Positions 25,742 through 34,251 of a stretch of DNA of 64,000 nt are shown piece after piece. The translations under genes were made by a program, and so were the position numbers. The notes beneath the pieces are model-generated. The model was not told the DNA's origin. It did no database searches and worked only from the letters and a program-made list of their open reading frames with translations. The first letter of the stretch is position 1; each line of letters starts with the position of its first letter. This stretch comes from Mucilaginibacter corticis (GTDB taxonomy: Bacteria; Bacteroidota; Bacteroidia; Sphingobacteriales; Sphingobacteriaceae), in the NCBI RefSeq assembly GCF_007558865.1, contig NZ_VLPK01000002.1, positions 434,001 through 498,000 on the forward strand. The letters are read 5' to 3'.

Positions 25742-26337
25742 ATTCCAATTTTACCGAGAATGCTAAGAACGATTTTCACCTGGTAGTAAAAGCTAGGGAA
25801 GGAAGCCAGAAGGCTTATGCCGATCTGATGCATCGTTATAAAGATTCTATTTATTTCATGGTGCTTAAGATGGTAAACAACAAAGAGGACGCTAACGACC
25901 TTACTGTTGAAACCTTTGCCAAGGCCTTTGAAAAACTGGACAAATACCAGCCCGAGTATGCCTTTAGCACCTGGTTATTCAGGGTGGCTACCAATAACTG
26001 TATCGATTTTATCCGTAAGAAAAAGTTAAATACCACCTCGATACACGGCATGACGGATGACGATGGCGAAGAAAAACAGCTGCAAATTAAGGCTGATGTT
26101 TTAAACCCGGAAGAATCGTCTATAAAAAAGCAACAAACCGAAGGACTTAAATTATTGATACAGGACCTTCCGGTACGTTACCGTAACCTGATCACGCTGC
26201 GATATTTTGATGAGTTATCATATGAAGAGATTGCCCAGCAACTTGATCTTCCTTTAGGCACGGTAAAAGCCCAATTATTCAGAGCCAGGTATTTGCTTGG
26301 TAATATTCTAAATCGCTACAACAGAGATGACATCTGA
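25732..26337 (+). CDS. RNA polymerase sigma factor, ECF type
   Basis: A 201-residue sigma-70-family factor. Region 2 runs through DLMHRYKDSIYFMVLKMV to FSTWLFRVATNNCIDFIRKK (about residues 23-101), and region 4 is SYEEIAQQLDLPLGTVKAQLFRAR (quoted core LPLGTVKAQLFRAR, about residues 175-190). No anti-sigma gene is near. It overlaps the glycosyltransferase upstream by 10 bases and rsmG downstream by 11, so the three are made from one transcript. Its targets cannot be told from here. Confidence 0.92.
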   Translation: MEINSNFTENAKNDFHLVVKAREGSQKAYADLMHRYKDSIYFMVLKMVNNKEDANDLTVETFAKAFEKLDKYQPEYAFSTWLFRVATNNCIDFIRKKKLNTTSIHGMTDDDGEEKQLQIKADVLNPEESSIKKQQTEGLKLLIQDLPVRYRNLITLRYFDELSYEEIAQQLDLPLGTVKAQLFRARYLLGNILNRYNRDDI

Positions 26338-26953
26338 TCAGCTTTTTACCTATTTTCCCGGCCTTACACCTATACAACAACAGCAATTTGAACAGTTGCC
26401 GGCATTATATGAGTTCTGGAACAACCAGATCAATGTAATATCGCGCAAGGATATCGACCAGCTTTTTGAGCGGCATGTGCTGCATTCATTAGGCATCGCT
26501 AAAATAATGCCTTTTTTACCTGGCGAAAGTGTGCTTGATGTAGGCACGGGCGGCGGTTTCCCGGGAATACCTTTAGCCATATTGTTTCCTGATACAAAGT
26601 TTTACCTGGTTGACTCGATCGGCAAAAAAATTAAAGTGGTGCAGGAAGTAGCCAAAGCGTTGGGCCTTAAAAATGTACGTGCATCACACCTGCGTGCCGA
26701 ACAGGTTAACGAAAAATTTGACTTCATCATATCGCGCGCGGTAACCCGCCTGGGCGAGTTTTACCCCTGGATAAAAGGCAAGTTTACCCGCACATCAAAC
26801 AATACCTTACCCAGCGGCATCCTTTACCTTAAAGGCGGCGACCTTGCCGAAGAGATCAAAGAATCGGGCCTTAAGGTGCAGCAATTTTACCTTAAAGATT
26901 ATTTCGCCGAAGAGTTTTTCGAAACCAAGCAGGTGATCTATGTGAAGGGATAA
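26327..26953 (+). CDS. rsmG: 16S rRNA (guanine-527-N7)-methyltransferase
   Basis: Methylates G527 of 16S rRNA; loss of the family member causes low-level streptomycin resistance in other bacteria. The 208-residue Rossmann methyltransferase carries the S-adenosylmethionine motif LDVGTGGGFPGIPLAI (about residues 72-87) and the RAVTRLGEFYPW segment. Unusually, it sits at the end of an operon behind an ECF sigma factor, rather than near gidA or parA. It ends 3 bases from a convergent gene. Confidence 0.95.
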   Translation: MTSDQLFTYFPGLTPIQQQQFEQLPALYEFWNNQINVISRKDIDQLFERHVLHSLGIAKIMPFLPGESVLDVGTGGGFPGIPLAILFPDTKFYLVDSIGKKIKVVQEVAKALGLKNVRASHLRAEQVNEKFDFIISRAVTRLGEFYPWIKGKFTRTSNNTLPSGILYLKGGDLAEEIKESGLKVQQFYLKDYFAEEFFETKQVIYVKG

Positions 26954-26956
26954 ACC

Positions 26957-27733
26957 TCACTTTGCCAGGGTATATTGAGCCCAAAAATCGGTTGTGGCTA
27001 AGGCTGTAGTAGCATCATATGGCGGCGGCGCCGCGGATGAAGAGCTGGAATCATTATGTGTATAGACCTGTTCGGGTAAGCCATTAACCTTTAGCTGATA
27101 ACTAAACGGGTCGACGCCGTTATTTGGCAGATCCAGGTATTTAATAGGGATAGCCAACTCATAATTATATAGCGTATTATTGTCAAACTGTGCTGCTGCT
27201 TTTATACCATCTGTGTTATAAACCGATAGCGTATCGCTATCAAGATTTTTAATGCCCGTTGTTATAATTGTTTTGGATCCGGCATCTAATCTATTATTGA
27301 GTTCAGTAATAGTAACAGGTTTATAACTGGTGTCGGGTTGTTTATAGAATCTTCCAACAATTCCGTTAGCTATGCGGCTCATATCACTTCCCCGTAAAAC
27401 AGGGTAGGTTACTGTAACAGGTTGCGGGTCTTTTTTATTTATCGAATGGTTAATAATAAGAGTAATGCCGCCACGGATAATTTTGTTGATGATCTCTTCA
27501 TATTTAGCCTGTACAATCAGGTAAAGGTTTTTATCATCATTGCTTATAGCATAAAAAATCTGGGTGCTTTTATTGTAGGCCTGTAGTTTATTGCCCCACT
27601 CGGTAGCTATACCATCAATTTTTAGTTTTGCCGGCGCACGAAAACTAACCTCTTGTTTATTGGGCAGTTTTTGCCCTATGACATTTGCGGCAAATAGTAA
27701 AGTGAATGCAGTAAGAATGATAGCTGTTTTCAT
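26957..27733 (-). CDS. Secreted hypothetical protein, CBM9-like
   Basis: 258 residues from the ATG at 27733, which begins a clear signal peptide (MKTAIILTAFTLLFAANVIG). The upstream extension to 27784 would destroy it. The early part, KIDGIATEWG followed by FYAISNDDKNLYLIVQAKY, is the pattern of family 9-like carbohydrate-binding or DOMON-type domains that sense or bind ligands in the periplasm. The C-terminus has a low-complexity SSSSSAAPPP stretch. No functional partner is adjacent. Confidence 0.7.
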   Translation of the reverse strand: MKTAIILTAFTLLFAANVIGQKLPNKQEVSFRAPAKLKIDGIATEWGNKLQAYNKSTQIFYAISNDDKNLYLIVQAKYEEIINKIIRGGITLIINHSINKKDPQPVTVTYPVLRGSDMSRIANGIVGRFYKQPDTSYKPVTITELNNRLDAGSKTIITTGIKNLDSDTLSVYNTDGIKAAAQFDNNTLYNYELAIPIKYLDLPNNGVDPFSYQLKVNGLPEQVYTHNDSSSSSAAPPPYDATTALATTDFWAQYTLAK

Positions 27734-27925
27734 GGTAAGGTTATATTGGTTGTATAAAAATACTATTAAGATCGATCGTATCAAAACTTAATCAATATAT
27801 TCAAGCCGGTTACCTTTATCAGTTTTCATCAAGTAATTCTTGGCGTTGGTGTAAATGTTTTTTAGTAAAATGTTTACTATCAGTATTTTCGGATATTAAA
27901 CACAGCTGGGTGTTTGTTTAAGCCG

Positions 27926-29446
27926 ATGCCGATAAAACAATTTTTTCCTGATACAGCGGGATATGCCAACACAGGGCAATCCGTCTATAACGAAAAATAT
28001 CCTGACCGGATTTTTTGGTACCTGTTTATCGCGTTGATCGTGCTGCAGTTATTTATCACCTTGTTCACTAACGGGTTCGCTCTGTCGCAGGACGAGGCGA
28101 TGTGGCATTATATCGGCCGCAACTGGTTTCGCAACGGCATGGTGCCTTATACCGGCGGTGCCGACAATAAATCGCCATTGTTTTATACCATATTCGGTAT
28201 TTCTGATCTGCTTTTTGGTGTCAATTATTGGTTCCCGCGGGTATTCGGAACATTGGTGCAGTCTGCCGGTATTTTTTTTCTTTACAGGATAGCCGGCCAA
28301 CTGGCAGGCAAACGTGCAGGCTTACTGGCCATGTCATTTTATGGCTTATCAGTACTGTGGCATGGTGCCGACGGCAGGTATGTTTCTTTTACAGAAACCT
28401 ATGAACTGACTTTCGTTATCATTTCGTTCTACCTGTCTTTAAGTGCTAAAACCATAGTACGGATGTTTTTTTGCGGCGTATTATTGTCGGTCGCGTTGAT
28501 GTTTCGTTTATCGGCATTTTTCGCAATAGTCCCGTTATTTATTATGGCTGTACGTAAAGGCAAAACCAGCGCGATAGCGTTTAGCGCAGGCTTGGTAATT
28601 GCTTTCTTTGCCTTGATTTTGATCGGGATTTTAGCCGGAATTGATCCGCAGGCTGTATACTTTTATGCCATAGCCGATAATTTTGGCAGCGGCAGTACCA
28701 CTGACCATGATTTTTTATGGAGGGCCGTTCAGTTTTATAATCTTTTCTTTTATTCAGAGATCATCTTGTTTTACCCGCTTGTACTGGCGTACCTGTTCAT
28801 GCAGCGAAAGTTTGACTGGCTGCTAATTTGGCTGACATCGGTTTTTATTGGTTTAAACGTTATTGGCAACTATGCCCGGGTAGACATGAAAGAACTATTA
28901 CCCGCTATGGCGCTTATCGGTGCAATTGCGGTGGGGTATGTGATCGATACCTGGCAGGTGTCTTTTAAAAAAGTGATGTTTATTGTTTGGATCTGTTTTT
29001 CGCCGCGACTTATTGAGCCGTTTGTAAATGTGAAGCGCCTGTTTACCGGCGAGTTTCAATTTGCCGAAAACTTTTGCCACGAACCTTTTGTACCCCCGGA
29101 TGAAAGTGCAAGCAGGCAACTTGGCCTATGGGTAAAAGCAACTACCAAACCTAATGATAAGGTGTACGTTGCAGGTTTTGGCTCGCAGGTACAGGCTTAT
29201 TCAGAGCGGATCTCGCCAAGTATTTATTTTAACGTCACCCAAACGCCCGTAGCCAAACAAACCATTTTTAACGATTTGAATAAGCGGCACCCCGAATTAA
29301 TATTGGTGCCCTTGTTCCCGCAATACAAAGAATATGTGGGTACTGATCTGCGTAATTTGGTCGACAGCCTGACCGCTAAATATTACCGGTTTGACCGCTG
29401 TATGTTTAATTATGATGTATACCGGCTTAAAAAAAGCGGTTTGTAA
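27926..29446 (+). CDS. GT39/ArnT-type membrane glycosyltransferase
   Basis: About 506 residues with ten or more membrane helices. The first external loop carries SQDEAMWHYIGRNW, the acidic-residue motif of GT-C enzymes such as protein O-mannosyltransferases and ArnT, which use polyprenyl-phosphate sugars. A soluble C-terminal part follows (about residue 380 on). The frame starts at a TTG at 27914; the ATG at 27926 (MPIKQFF) is preferred. The acceptor is unknown. It is convergent with the proline-rich gene, 9 bases away. Confidence 0.82.
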   Translation: MPIKQFFPDTAGYANTGQSVYNEKYPDRIFWYLFIALIVLQLFITLFTNGFALSQDEAMWHYIGRNWFRNGMVPYTGGADNKSPLFYTIFGISDLLFGVNYWFPRVFGTLVQSAGIFFLYRIAGQLAGKRAGLLAMSFYGLSVLWHGADGRYVSFTETYELTFVIISFYLSLSAKTIVRMFFCGVLLSVALMFRLSAFFAIVPLFIMAVRKGKTSAIAFSAGLVIAFFALILIGILAGIDPQAVYFYAIADNFGSGSTTDHDFLWRAVQFYNLFFYSEIILFYPLVLAYLFMQRKFDWLLIWLTSVFIGLNVIGNYARVDMKELLPAMALIGAIAVGYVIDTWQVSFKKVMFIVWICFSPRLIEPFVNVKRLFTGEFQFAENFCHEPFVPPDESASRQLGLWVKATTKPNDKVYVAGFGSQVQAYSERISPSIYFNVTQTPVAKQTIFNDLNKRHPELILVPLFPQYKEYVGTDLRNLVDSLTAKYYRFDRCMFNYDVYRLKKSGL

Positions 29447-29455
29447 ATAGTTGTT

Positions 29456-29794
29456 TTATTTGGTTGGTGTCGCGGGTGGCGTAGCCGGTGGTGGTGTTTT
29501 CTTTTTCTTAAAAAGATTTAACGGATTTGGCGGCGGTGGCGGCGGGTTTTGGGGTCCGCCGGGCCTTACCGCGGCAGCGGTATCTTTTTTGACTACCGTA
29601 TCTTTCCCCTTGGCTTTTTTCTTTTTAAACGGGTTGATCTTATTAAATACTTCTGACGGTGATGGGGGCGGAGGTGGCGGCGACTGCGGCGGCGTTTGCG
29701 CAAAAGCAGTCGAACCAAAACTTAGTACACCGGCCAGCAAAACTCTTGCTGTAGATTTTTTTAAGGATTTCTTTTTATGTGACCGCATAACCAT
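29456..29794 (-). CDS. Secreted Pro/Lys-rich low-complexity protein
   Basis: A 112-residue protein with a basic N-terminus and a signal-peptide-like core (ARVLLAGVLSFGSTAFA, then QTPP). The mature part is two copies of a polyproline run followed by a Lys block: PPPPPPSPSEVF...NPFKKKK and PPPPPPNPLNLFKKKK. The opposite strand is also open for 117 codons but is Gly/Phe-rich and looks like an antisense shadow. The style matches the proline-rich tail of the M56 protein at 32373-33713. The function is unknown; it may be a cell-wall spacer. Confidence 0.65.
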   Translation of the reverse strand: MVMRSHKKKSLKKSTARVLLAGVLSFGSTAFAQTPPQSPPPPPPSPSEVFNKINPFKKKKAKGKDTVVKKDTAAAVRPGGPQNPPPPPPNPLNLFKKKKTPPPATPPATPTK

Positions 29795-29850
29795 TCAGTT
29801 TTAAATGATAGTATAAATATAACATTTAAAAAGCGACTTTAGTTTACAAA

Positions 29851-29876
29851 AAAGCCGGGCAAATTTGCCCGGCTTT
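29851..29876 (-). terminator. Intrinsic terminator of the M56 operon
   Basis: AAAGCCGGGCAAA / TTTGCCCGGCTTT, perfect 13-bp arms without a loop base to spare, followed on the minus strand by a T-run. It lies 20 bases past the stop of the 798-residue M56 gene. Confidence 0.85.
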
Positions 29877-29895
29877 AGCTGTTATCAGGTATACG

Positions 29896-32292
29896 TTAGT
29901 TTTGTTTAGTGTAGCCGCGTATTACAACTTCATTAAGCCCTAAACCGCCGCCTAAATTCTGAATATCAATAGAATTTGGATTATAAATTCCTGAGTTGGG
30001 ATCATGAGTTTTGGGGTCCTGTGTTACAGTCACCGGGTCTCCAATGTTGCCATTGTCAAGCGTATAACTTATGGGTAATGTATATTGTATACCTGGCTTT
30101 AAAATAGATAGTTCGGTACATTTTTTTAATACTCTGATTACTTCGTTGGCCATCGCGTCTGACGGAGTGCGCACAACCTTTGCATATTGCAAATTATGAT
30201 CGGCGTCCAGGGCAAAAATGGTAATAACGCGGCCGGCAATATGCTCTTTCCTATCCGCAGACGGATATAGAACATGTGCACCAAAATATTGATAAAACTT
30301 TCCCCAGTCCGGTTTTGCTACCGTATCAACAACCCGTATAGGTGTTTTTATATAACCCCGTATCACGCATTCATTAAGTACAAGCGTTCCTGGCGGATTT
30401 TTAGGAATATCCATGCCAGAAGGATTGTAAGTTATTACCTGGCCATGAGTTATTGGTCCGGGTGCCAGTTCTTCGCCAGGTGCAGGGTCAACCAACCCCA
30501 ATGTAAAAGACACTGATAAAACGTATTGTATACCCGGTTTTATGGATGATAAATCAGGGCTGGCTTTAAGTGATCTAATAATTTCATTACTCATTGCATC
30601 TGATGGGCTTCGTACTACCTGTGCATACAACAAATTGTGATCATTATCGACAGCAAAAAGCGTAATAGTCCTGCCTGATATGTTTTTTTCGAGATCATTT
30701 GCGCTGTATTTAATTGAGCGTAGCAGGTAGGTATAGAATTCTTGTGATACATCATTAGCTGTTGCAGGTTGGGTAATTGGTTGCGAGCCTGCAGATGTTT
30801 GACTTTTAGCATCAGGCCAATTGAACAACTTTGCTGATGCATGCCCTTTTAATACTACAACCTGGCCAACATCATTTCCCCACTTAGACTTTGCATACGC
30901 GTTACCCTTATCGTATACCGTCATAGAGTCGCAGGTAAGCGAGATAAGGGTTTTGTCGTTCAGCTGGCTTTTATCAATAGCATATTTTTTACCATCTACA
31001 ATAAATAATAATCCGGGATCTGTTGTAAGCATTTGAGTTATGGGTAGCTGAGCATTATGCGAGCTGCCACACATACGGCCGCCAAACTGGTTTCTGGGGG
31101 TTAACGGCGATTCTGATTTTTTAATAACAGCGCCATGCCCCGAAAATATTCTTACGCCATTTTTAGCCTGAGCGCCCCATTTCTTTATTGCCCAGGCCGT
31201 GTTTTCCGGAACATCGGTCACAGAGTCAGCTGACACTGTTTCGTCTGGTCCGGGATGAATTACTTTGCCGTCCAGAATAATTAGTTTTGGCTTAGCACCC
31301 GATACTGATGGAGCTTTAACTTTTCCAAAATCTTGGGGTGTAGGTATAATTCTGCTGCTTTCGTGTTTTACAGGTTTTGCAGGGTCAAGATCAACCCAAC
31401 CATAGGTTTTGCTAAAAGCTAAGGTAGAAACACATAGCAGGCTGGCAAACAAAGGCAAGATCACTAAGTATTTTAACCGTGCAGCCCGGCCTGACCGTTC
31501 GCGGTTAAGCATAATGATGCGCTTTTTTAACAGGTTGTAATTAAAAAAAGAATGGGTAAATGAAGGCCCGTCTGTACCATAGGCATTATTTACCAAAAAT
31601 GTAGAGTAGGTAAGGGCGTCATCCTCAAAAGCGGCTGTCTGCTCGTCGGCTATGTATTCGTGTACGGTTTTCAGGCTGTTTTGCAGCAAGTACACAAAGG
31701 GGTTAAACCAGTTGATCACCTTTAATACCTCAAGAAAAATAATATCAACCGAATGTTTTTGGCGGATATGTACCAACTCATGCCTGATAATGGTATTGGC
31801 CGCCGAAGCATTATCACCTATAAACAGGTAATTAAAGAATGAAAAAGCAACGCCGGTTTCAGGCAGGTAAACCACTTTGTATTTAAGCGCATCGCTGGTT
31901 TGGGCGTTGCGCATCAGCCGGGCTAAGCCAAAAAGTTTAATCATCAGCATAGCAAATAAAACTACCGCGCCCAACAGGTAAACATATACCAGGTAATCCT
32001 GTGCAGCTAAATGATGCTCGACCATTACCGGCGCAACATTTACATAATTGGTAACCGGTAATTGTTCTGTATAAGCCGGCAAAGTGTAGTTTAAGGTTGT
32101 GTCAACGGCAGTTTCTACAGGCTTTAAAGCACCTACCTGTAAAATCGGCAACACAAATGCCGCCGTGCAGCTAAAAAGCAGGTAAGCCCTGTTAAGCTGG
32201 TAATAAGTTTCTTTATTGAGCAATAAACAGTAGGCCAGGTAAAATACCCCCAGGTAAATGTTGGCTTCTGCAAGGTAATACAATAGGTTCAT
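29896..32292 (-). CDS. M56 (BlaR1-like) membrane peptidase with duplicated TonB-like C-terminal modules
   Basis: 798 residues. The N-terminal third is the BlaR1-type peptidase: membrane helices near 1-50, 100-125 and 270-295, and the zinc motif HELVH at 171-175. The rest is periplasmic. Two stretches resemble TonB-receptor plug fragments (about 335-390 and 428-490; ILDGKVI, VVVLKGHASAKLF). Then come two tandem copies of a TonB-C-like module (about 512-647 and 658-794), each with RT/SPSDAM and ending in LNE(C/V)VIRGY. BlaR1 relatives cleave a BlaI repressor on sensing cell-wall stress. It lies downstream of a shorter M56 gene and blaI. Confidence 0.85.
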   Translation of the reverse strand: MNLLYYLAEANIYLGVFYLAYCLLLNKETYYQLNRAYLLFSCTAAFVLPILQVGALKPVETAVDTTLNYTLPAYTEQLPVTNYVNVAPVMVEHHLAAQDYLVYVYLLGAVVLFAMLMIKLFGLARLMRNAQTSDALKYKVVYLPETGVAFSFFNYLFIGDNASAANTIIRHELVHIRQKHSVDIIFLEVLKVINWFNPFVYLLQNSLKTVHEYIADEQTAAFEDDALTYSTFLVNNAYGTDGPSFTHSFFNYNLLKKRIIMLNRERSGRAARLKYLVILPLFASLLCVSTLAFSKTYGWVDLDPAKPVKHESSRIIPTPQDFGKVKAPSVSGAKPKLIILDGKVIHPGPDETVSADSVTDVPENTAWAIKKWGAQAKNGVRIFSGHGAVIKKSESPLTPRNQFGGRMCGSSHNAQLPITQMLTTDPGLLFIVDGKKYAIDKSQLNDKTLISLTCDSMTVYDKGNAYAKSKWGNDVGQVVVLKGHASAKLFNWPDAKSQTSAGSQPITQPATANDVSQEFYTYLLRSIKYSANDLEKNISGRTITLFAVDNDHNLLYAQVVRSPSDAMSNEIIRSLKASPDLSSIKPGIQYVLSVSFTLGLVDPAPGEELAPGPITHGQVITYNPSGMDIPKNPPGTLVLNECVIRGYIKTPIRVVDTVAKPDWGKFYQYFGAHVLYPSADRKEHIAGRVITIFALDADHNLQYAKVVRTPSDAMANEVIRVLKKCTELSILKPGIQYTLPISYTLDNGNIGDPVTVTQDPKTHDPNSGIYNPNSIDIQNLGGGLGLNEVVIRGYTKQN

Positions 32293-32372
32293 GATGGTAT
32301 GTTTTTTAGGTTTATGGCTGTGATAAGGTTTTGGTGGTTTTTAGGTTTAGATATAAGCTTGCAGATTCTTAT

Positions 32373-33713
32373 TTAATTATCTGCTGATTTTTTGGCCGGA
32401 GCTGGTACAACCGCATCTTCAATACGTATATCGGCACTTTGCTCAGCTTTTTTAGCTGGCGCAGGTGCAGAATCGTCAATCCTTATGTCGGCAATCGGTT
32501 CTTTTTTTGCCGGCTTGTCTTTAGTAACCACCGGCTTTGGAAATTTAACGTCCTTCGTTTTTTTTGTCAGTTTGTCTTTAGTGACAATCGGCGGCGGGAA
32601 TTTAACATCCTGTTTTTTCGCCTGATCATCTTTAGTAATTACCGGTGGGGGATATTTTCCCTTACCTTTTTCTAACGGCGGCGGTGGTGGCGGCGGCAGG
32701 TTAGGTCGGCTTTTTCCATCGGGTTTTATCTGCGTCAGGGGCGGGGTAGGTGGTACAAGACCTTTTGCGCCTTTTTTTGGTTTAGCAGGTGGCGCGGGGG
32801 GTGGCGGTGGCGGAAGTTTCTTTGGTACAGTGTCTGTAACCAATACAGTAGCGGCATGGCCAATATTAATAAAACCATAGCTTTTGCTAAAGCCAAGTGT
32901 CGACTCGCAAAGCAGGCCTGCGCAAAGCGGCAATGCAATAAGGTATTTTAGCCTTGCTAAATTACCCGAACGTTTTTGATGCAACATGATAATTCTCTTT
33001 TTTAACAGGTTATAATTGAAAAATGAATGTGTAAACGATGGGCCGCTTATGCCATAAGCGTTGTTTACCAAAAAGCTGGAATAGGCTGTAGTGTCGGCTG
33101 CGGCTAAGGCTGTTTGATCGTCGGCAATATATTCATGGACAGACCGCAGGCTGTTTTGTAAAAAATACACGGTGGGGTTAAACCAGTTAATGATCTTTAG
33201 CAACTCCAATGCCATCACATCCGCCGAATGTTTTTGTCGGATATGTACCAGCTCATGCCTTTTTATCATTTCAGGCTCGGCGGCGTCTGTCCCTATAAAA
33301 AGGTACCGAAAGAAAGAAAACGCAGTGGTTGATCCTTCTAAACAGATCAGCGTATAATCTTTACTACTATAAGCGGGTTTTAAGCGGGCCAGTTTTTGTA
33401 ACTGGTACAGCTTTACCATAAACTGCATAGTAAAAATTATAACACCGGTTAAGTAGCTGTACAACAATCCACTTTGCCATGAAAGTCGTTTTTCTGCTAC
33501 AGGTATATCAATCGGGGCGCCTGCATTTATATAAACCGTCGGCTTTAAAAAGTCAAGTTGTATTAATGGTAAAACAAAGGCTATTGCGCATACAAACAGC
33601 AGGTACACCCGATTAAAGGTGTAATGTGTTTCTTTTTTTAACAATAAACAGTAGGCCAGGTAAAATACCCCCAGGTAAATGTTGGCCTCTGCCAGGTAAT
33701 ACAACCAGTTCAT
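32373..33713 (-). CDS. M56 (BlaR1-like) membrane peptidase with proline-rich tail
   Basis: 446 residues from the ATG at 33713, two bases after the blaI stop; the upstream extension to 33740 lies inside blaI. The membrane peptidase half closely matches the neighbouring 798-residue protein (MNWLYYLAEANIYLGVFYLAY; HELVH at 153-157; the SFFNYNLLKKRIIML block). The tail (about 300-446) is low-complexity: polyproline runs, repeats of K-F-P-P-x-V-T-K-D, and two copies of ADIRI(D/E)D...PAPAKK. It probably spans the periplasm. Expected role: cleaves BlaI after a signal, freeing the operon. Confidence 0.85.
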   Translation of the reverse strand: MNWLYYLAEANIYLGVFYLAYCLLLKKETHYTFNRVYLLFVCAIAFVLPLIQLDFLKPTVYINAGAPIDIPVAEKRLSWQSGLLYSYLTGVIIFTMQFMVKLYQLQKLARLKPAYSSKDYTLICLEGSTTAFSFFRYLFIGTDAAEPEMIKRHELVHIRQKHSADVMALELLKIINWFNPTVYFLQNSLRSVHEYIADDQTALAAADTTAYSSFLVNNAYGISGPSFTHSFFNYNLLKKRIIMLHQKRSGNLARLKYLIALPLCAGLLCESTLGFSKSYGFINIGHAATVLVTDTVPKKLPPPPPPAPPAKPKKGAKGLVPPTPPLTQIKPDGKSRPNLPPPPPPPLEKGKGKYPPPVITKDDQAKKQDVKFPPPIVTKDKLTKKTKDVKFPKPVVTKDKPAKKEPIADIRIDDSAPAPAKKAEQSADIRIEDAVVPAPAKKSADN

Positions 33714-33714
33714 G

Positions 33715-34089
33715 TTATTTTTTTGATTTAAGGTCTTCAATTAGCTTGGTCAGCTCGTCAAGCTCTTTTATGCCCAGTTTTTTCTCGTTGGCGATAAAGG
33801 ATACCAGGCTCTCGTACGAATTACTGAAATAATTACTCATCATCTTATCGAACGTGAATTTGCGGTACTGCGCCTCGGTGATCAGCGGGAAATACACATG
33901 CGAGTTGCCATAGGCTTTGTGATCAATAAATCCTTTGCCCTCTAACACCCGCACCACGGTTGATACGGTGTTATAAGCAGGTTTCGGCTCGTTCATTTTT
34001 TCGATGATGTCTTTTACAATGGCTTCGCCTAATTGCCATAGTATCTGCATGATCTGTTCTTCGGCTTTGGTTAATTCTTTAATTTTCAT
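33715..34089 (-). CDS. BlaI/MecI/CopY family repressor
   Basis: A 124-residue winged-helix protein. Residues 8-70 (EEQIMQILWQLGEAIVKDII ... YNTVSTVVRVLEGKGFIDHK) are the DNA-binding part, and the Leu-rich C-terminal helix serves dimerisation. BlaI repressors bind dyads in their own promoter and are inactivated when the partner M56 peptidase cuts them. Three near-identical dyads lie directly upstream. The two M56 genes follow in the same direction, so this is a complete self-controlled blaI-M56-M56 unit without a beta-lactamase gene. Confidence 0.92.
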   Translation of the reverse strand: MKIKELTKAEEQIMQILWQLGEAIVKDIIEKMNEPKPAYNTVSTVVRVLEGKGFIDHKAYGNSHVYFPLITEAQYRKFTFDKMMSNYFSNSYESLVSFIANEKKLGIKELDELTKLIEDLKSKK

Positions 34090-34093
34090 AGCA

Positions 34094-34157
34094 AACTATT
34101 TTTATAGTTAGATAAAGGTAGAACTATTTTTATAGTTTGCAAACTATTTTTGTAGTT
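34094..34157. promoter_or_regulatory. Triple BlaI-type operator
   Basis: Three dyads with AACTA/TAGTT arms: AACTATTTTTATAGTT at 34094-34109 and 34122-34137 and AACTATTTTTGTAGTT at 34142-34157. A half-site AAATAGTT follows at 34163-34170. They sit 5 to 68 bases before the blaI start codon, where autorepression is expected. Confidence 0.8.
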
Positions 34158-34251
34158 TTTTTAAATAGTTGAAATTGAGAATAATGGAGCTTGATTTTTT
34201 ATACCGCCCGCATCATTTGCAAACTGACGTATCTTATGATAAATTTACTTG

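Noticed and set aside
29451..29804. 117-codon ORF on the + strand, Gly/Phe-rich
   Set aside because: It is antisense to the proline-rich secreted protein; Gly runs mirror Pro codons and there is no start context or domain.
34094..34157. Triple dyad as a terminator
   Set aside because: It lies before the blaI start codon, not after a gene, and the dyads are separate rather than one long stem.
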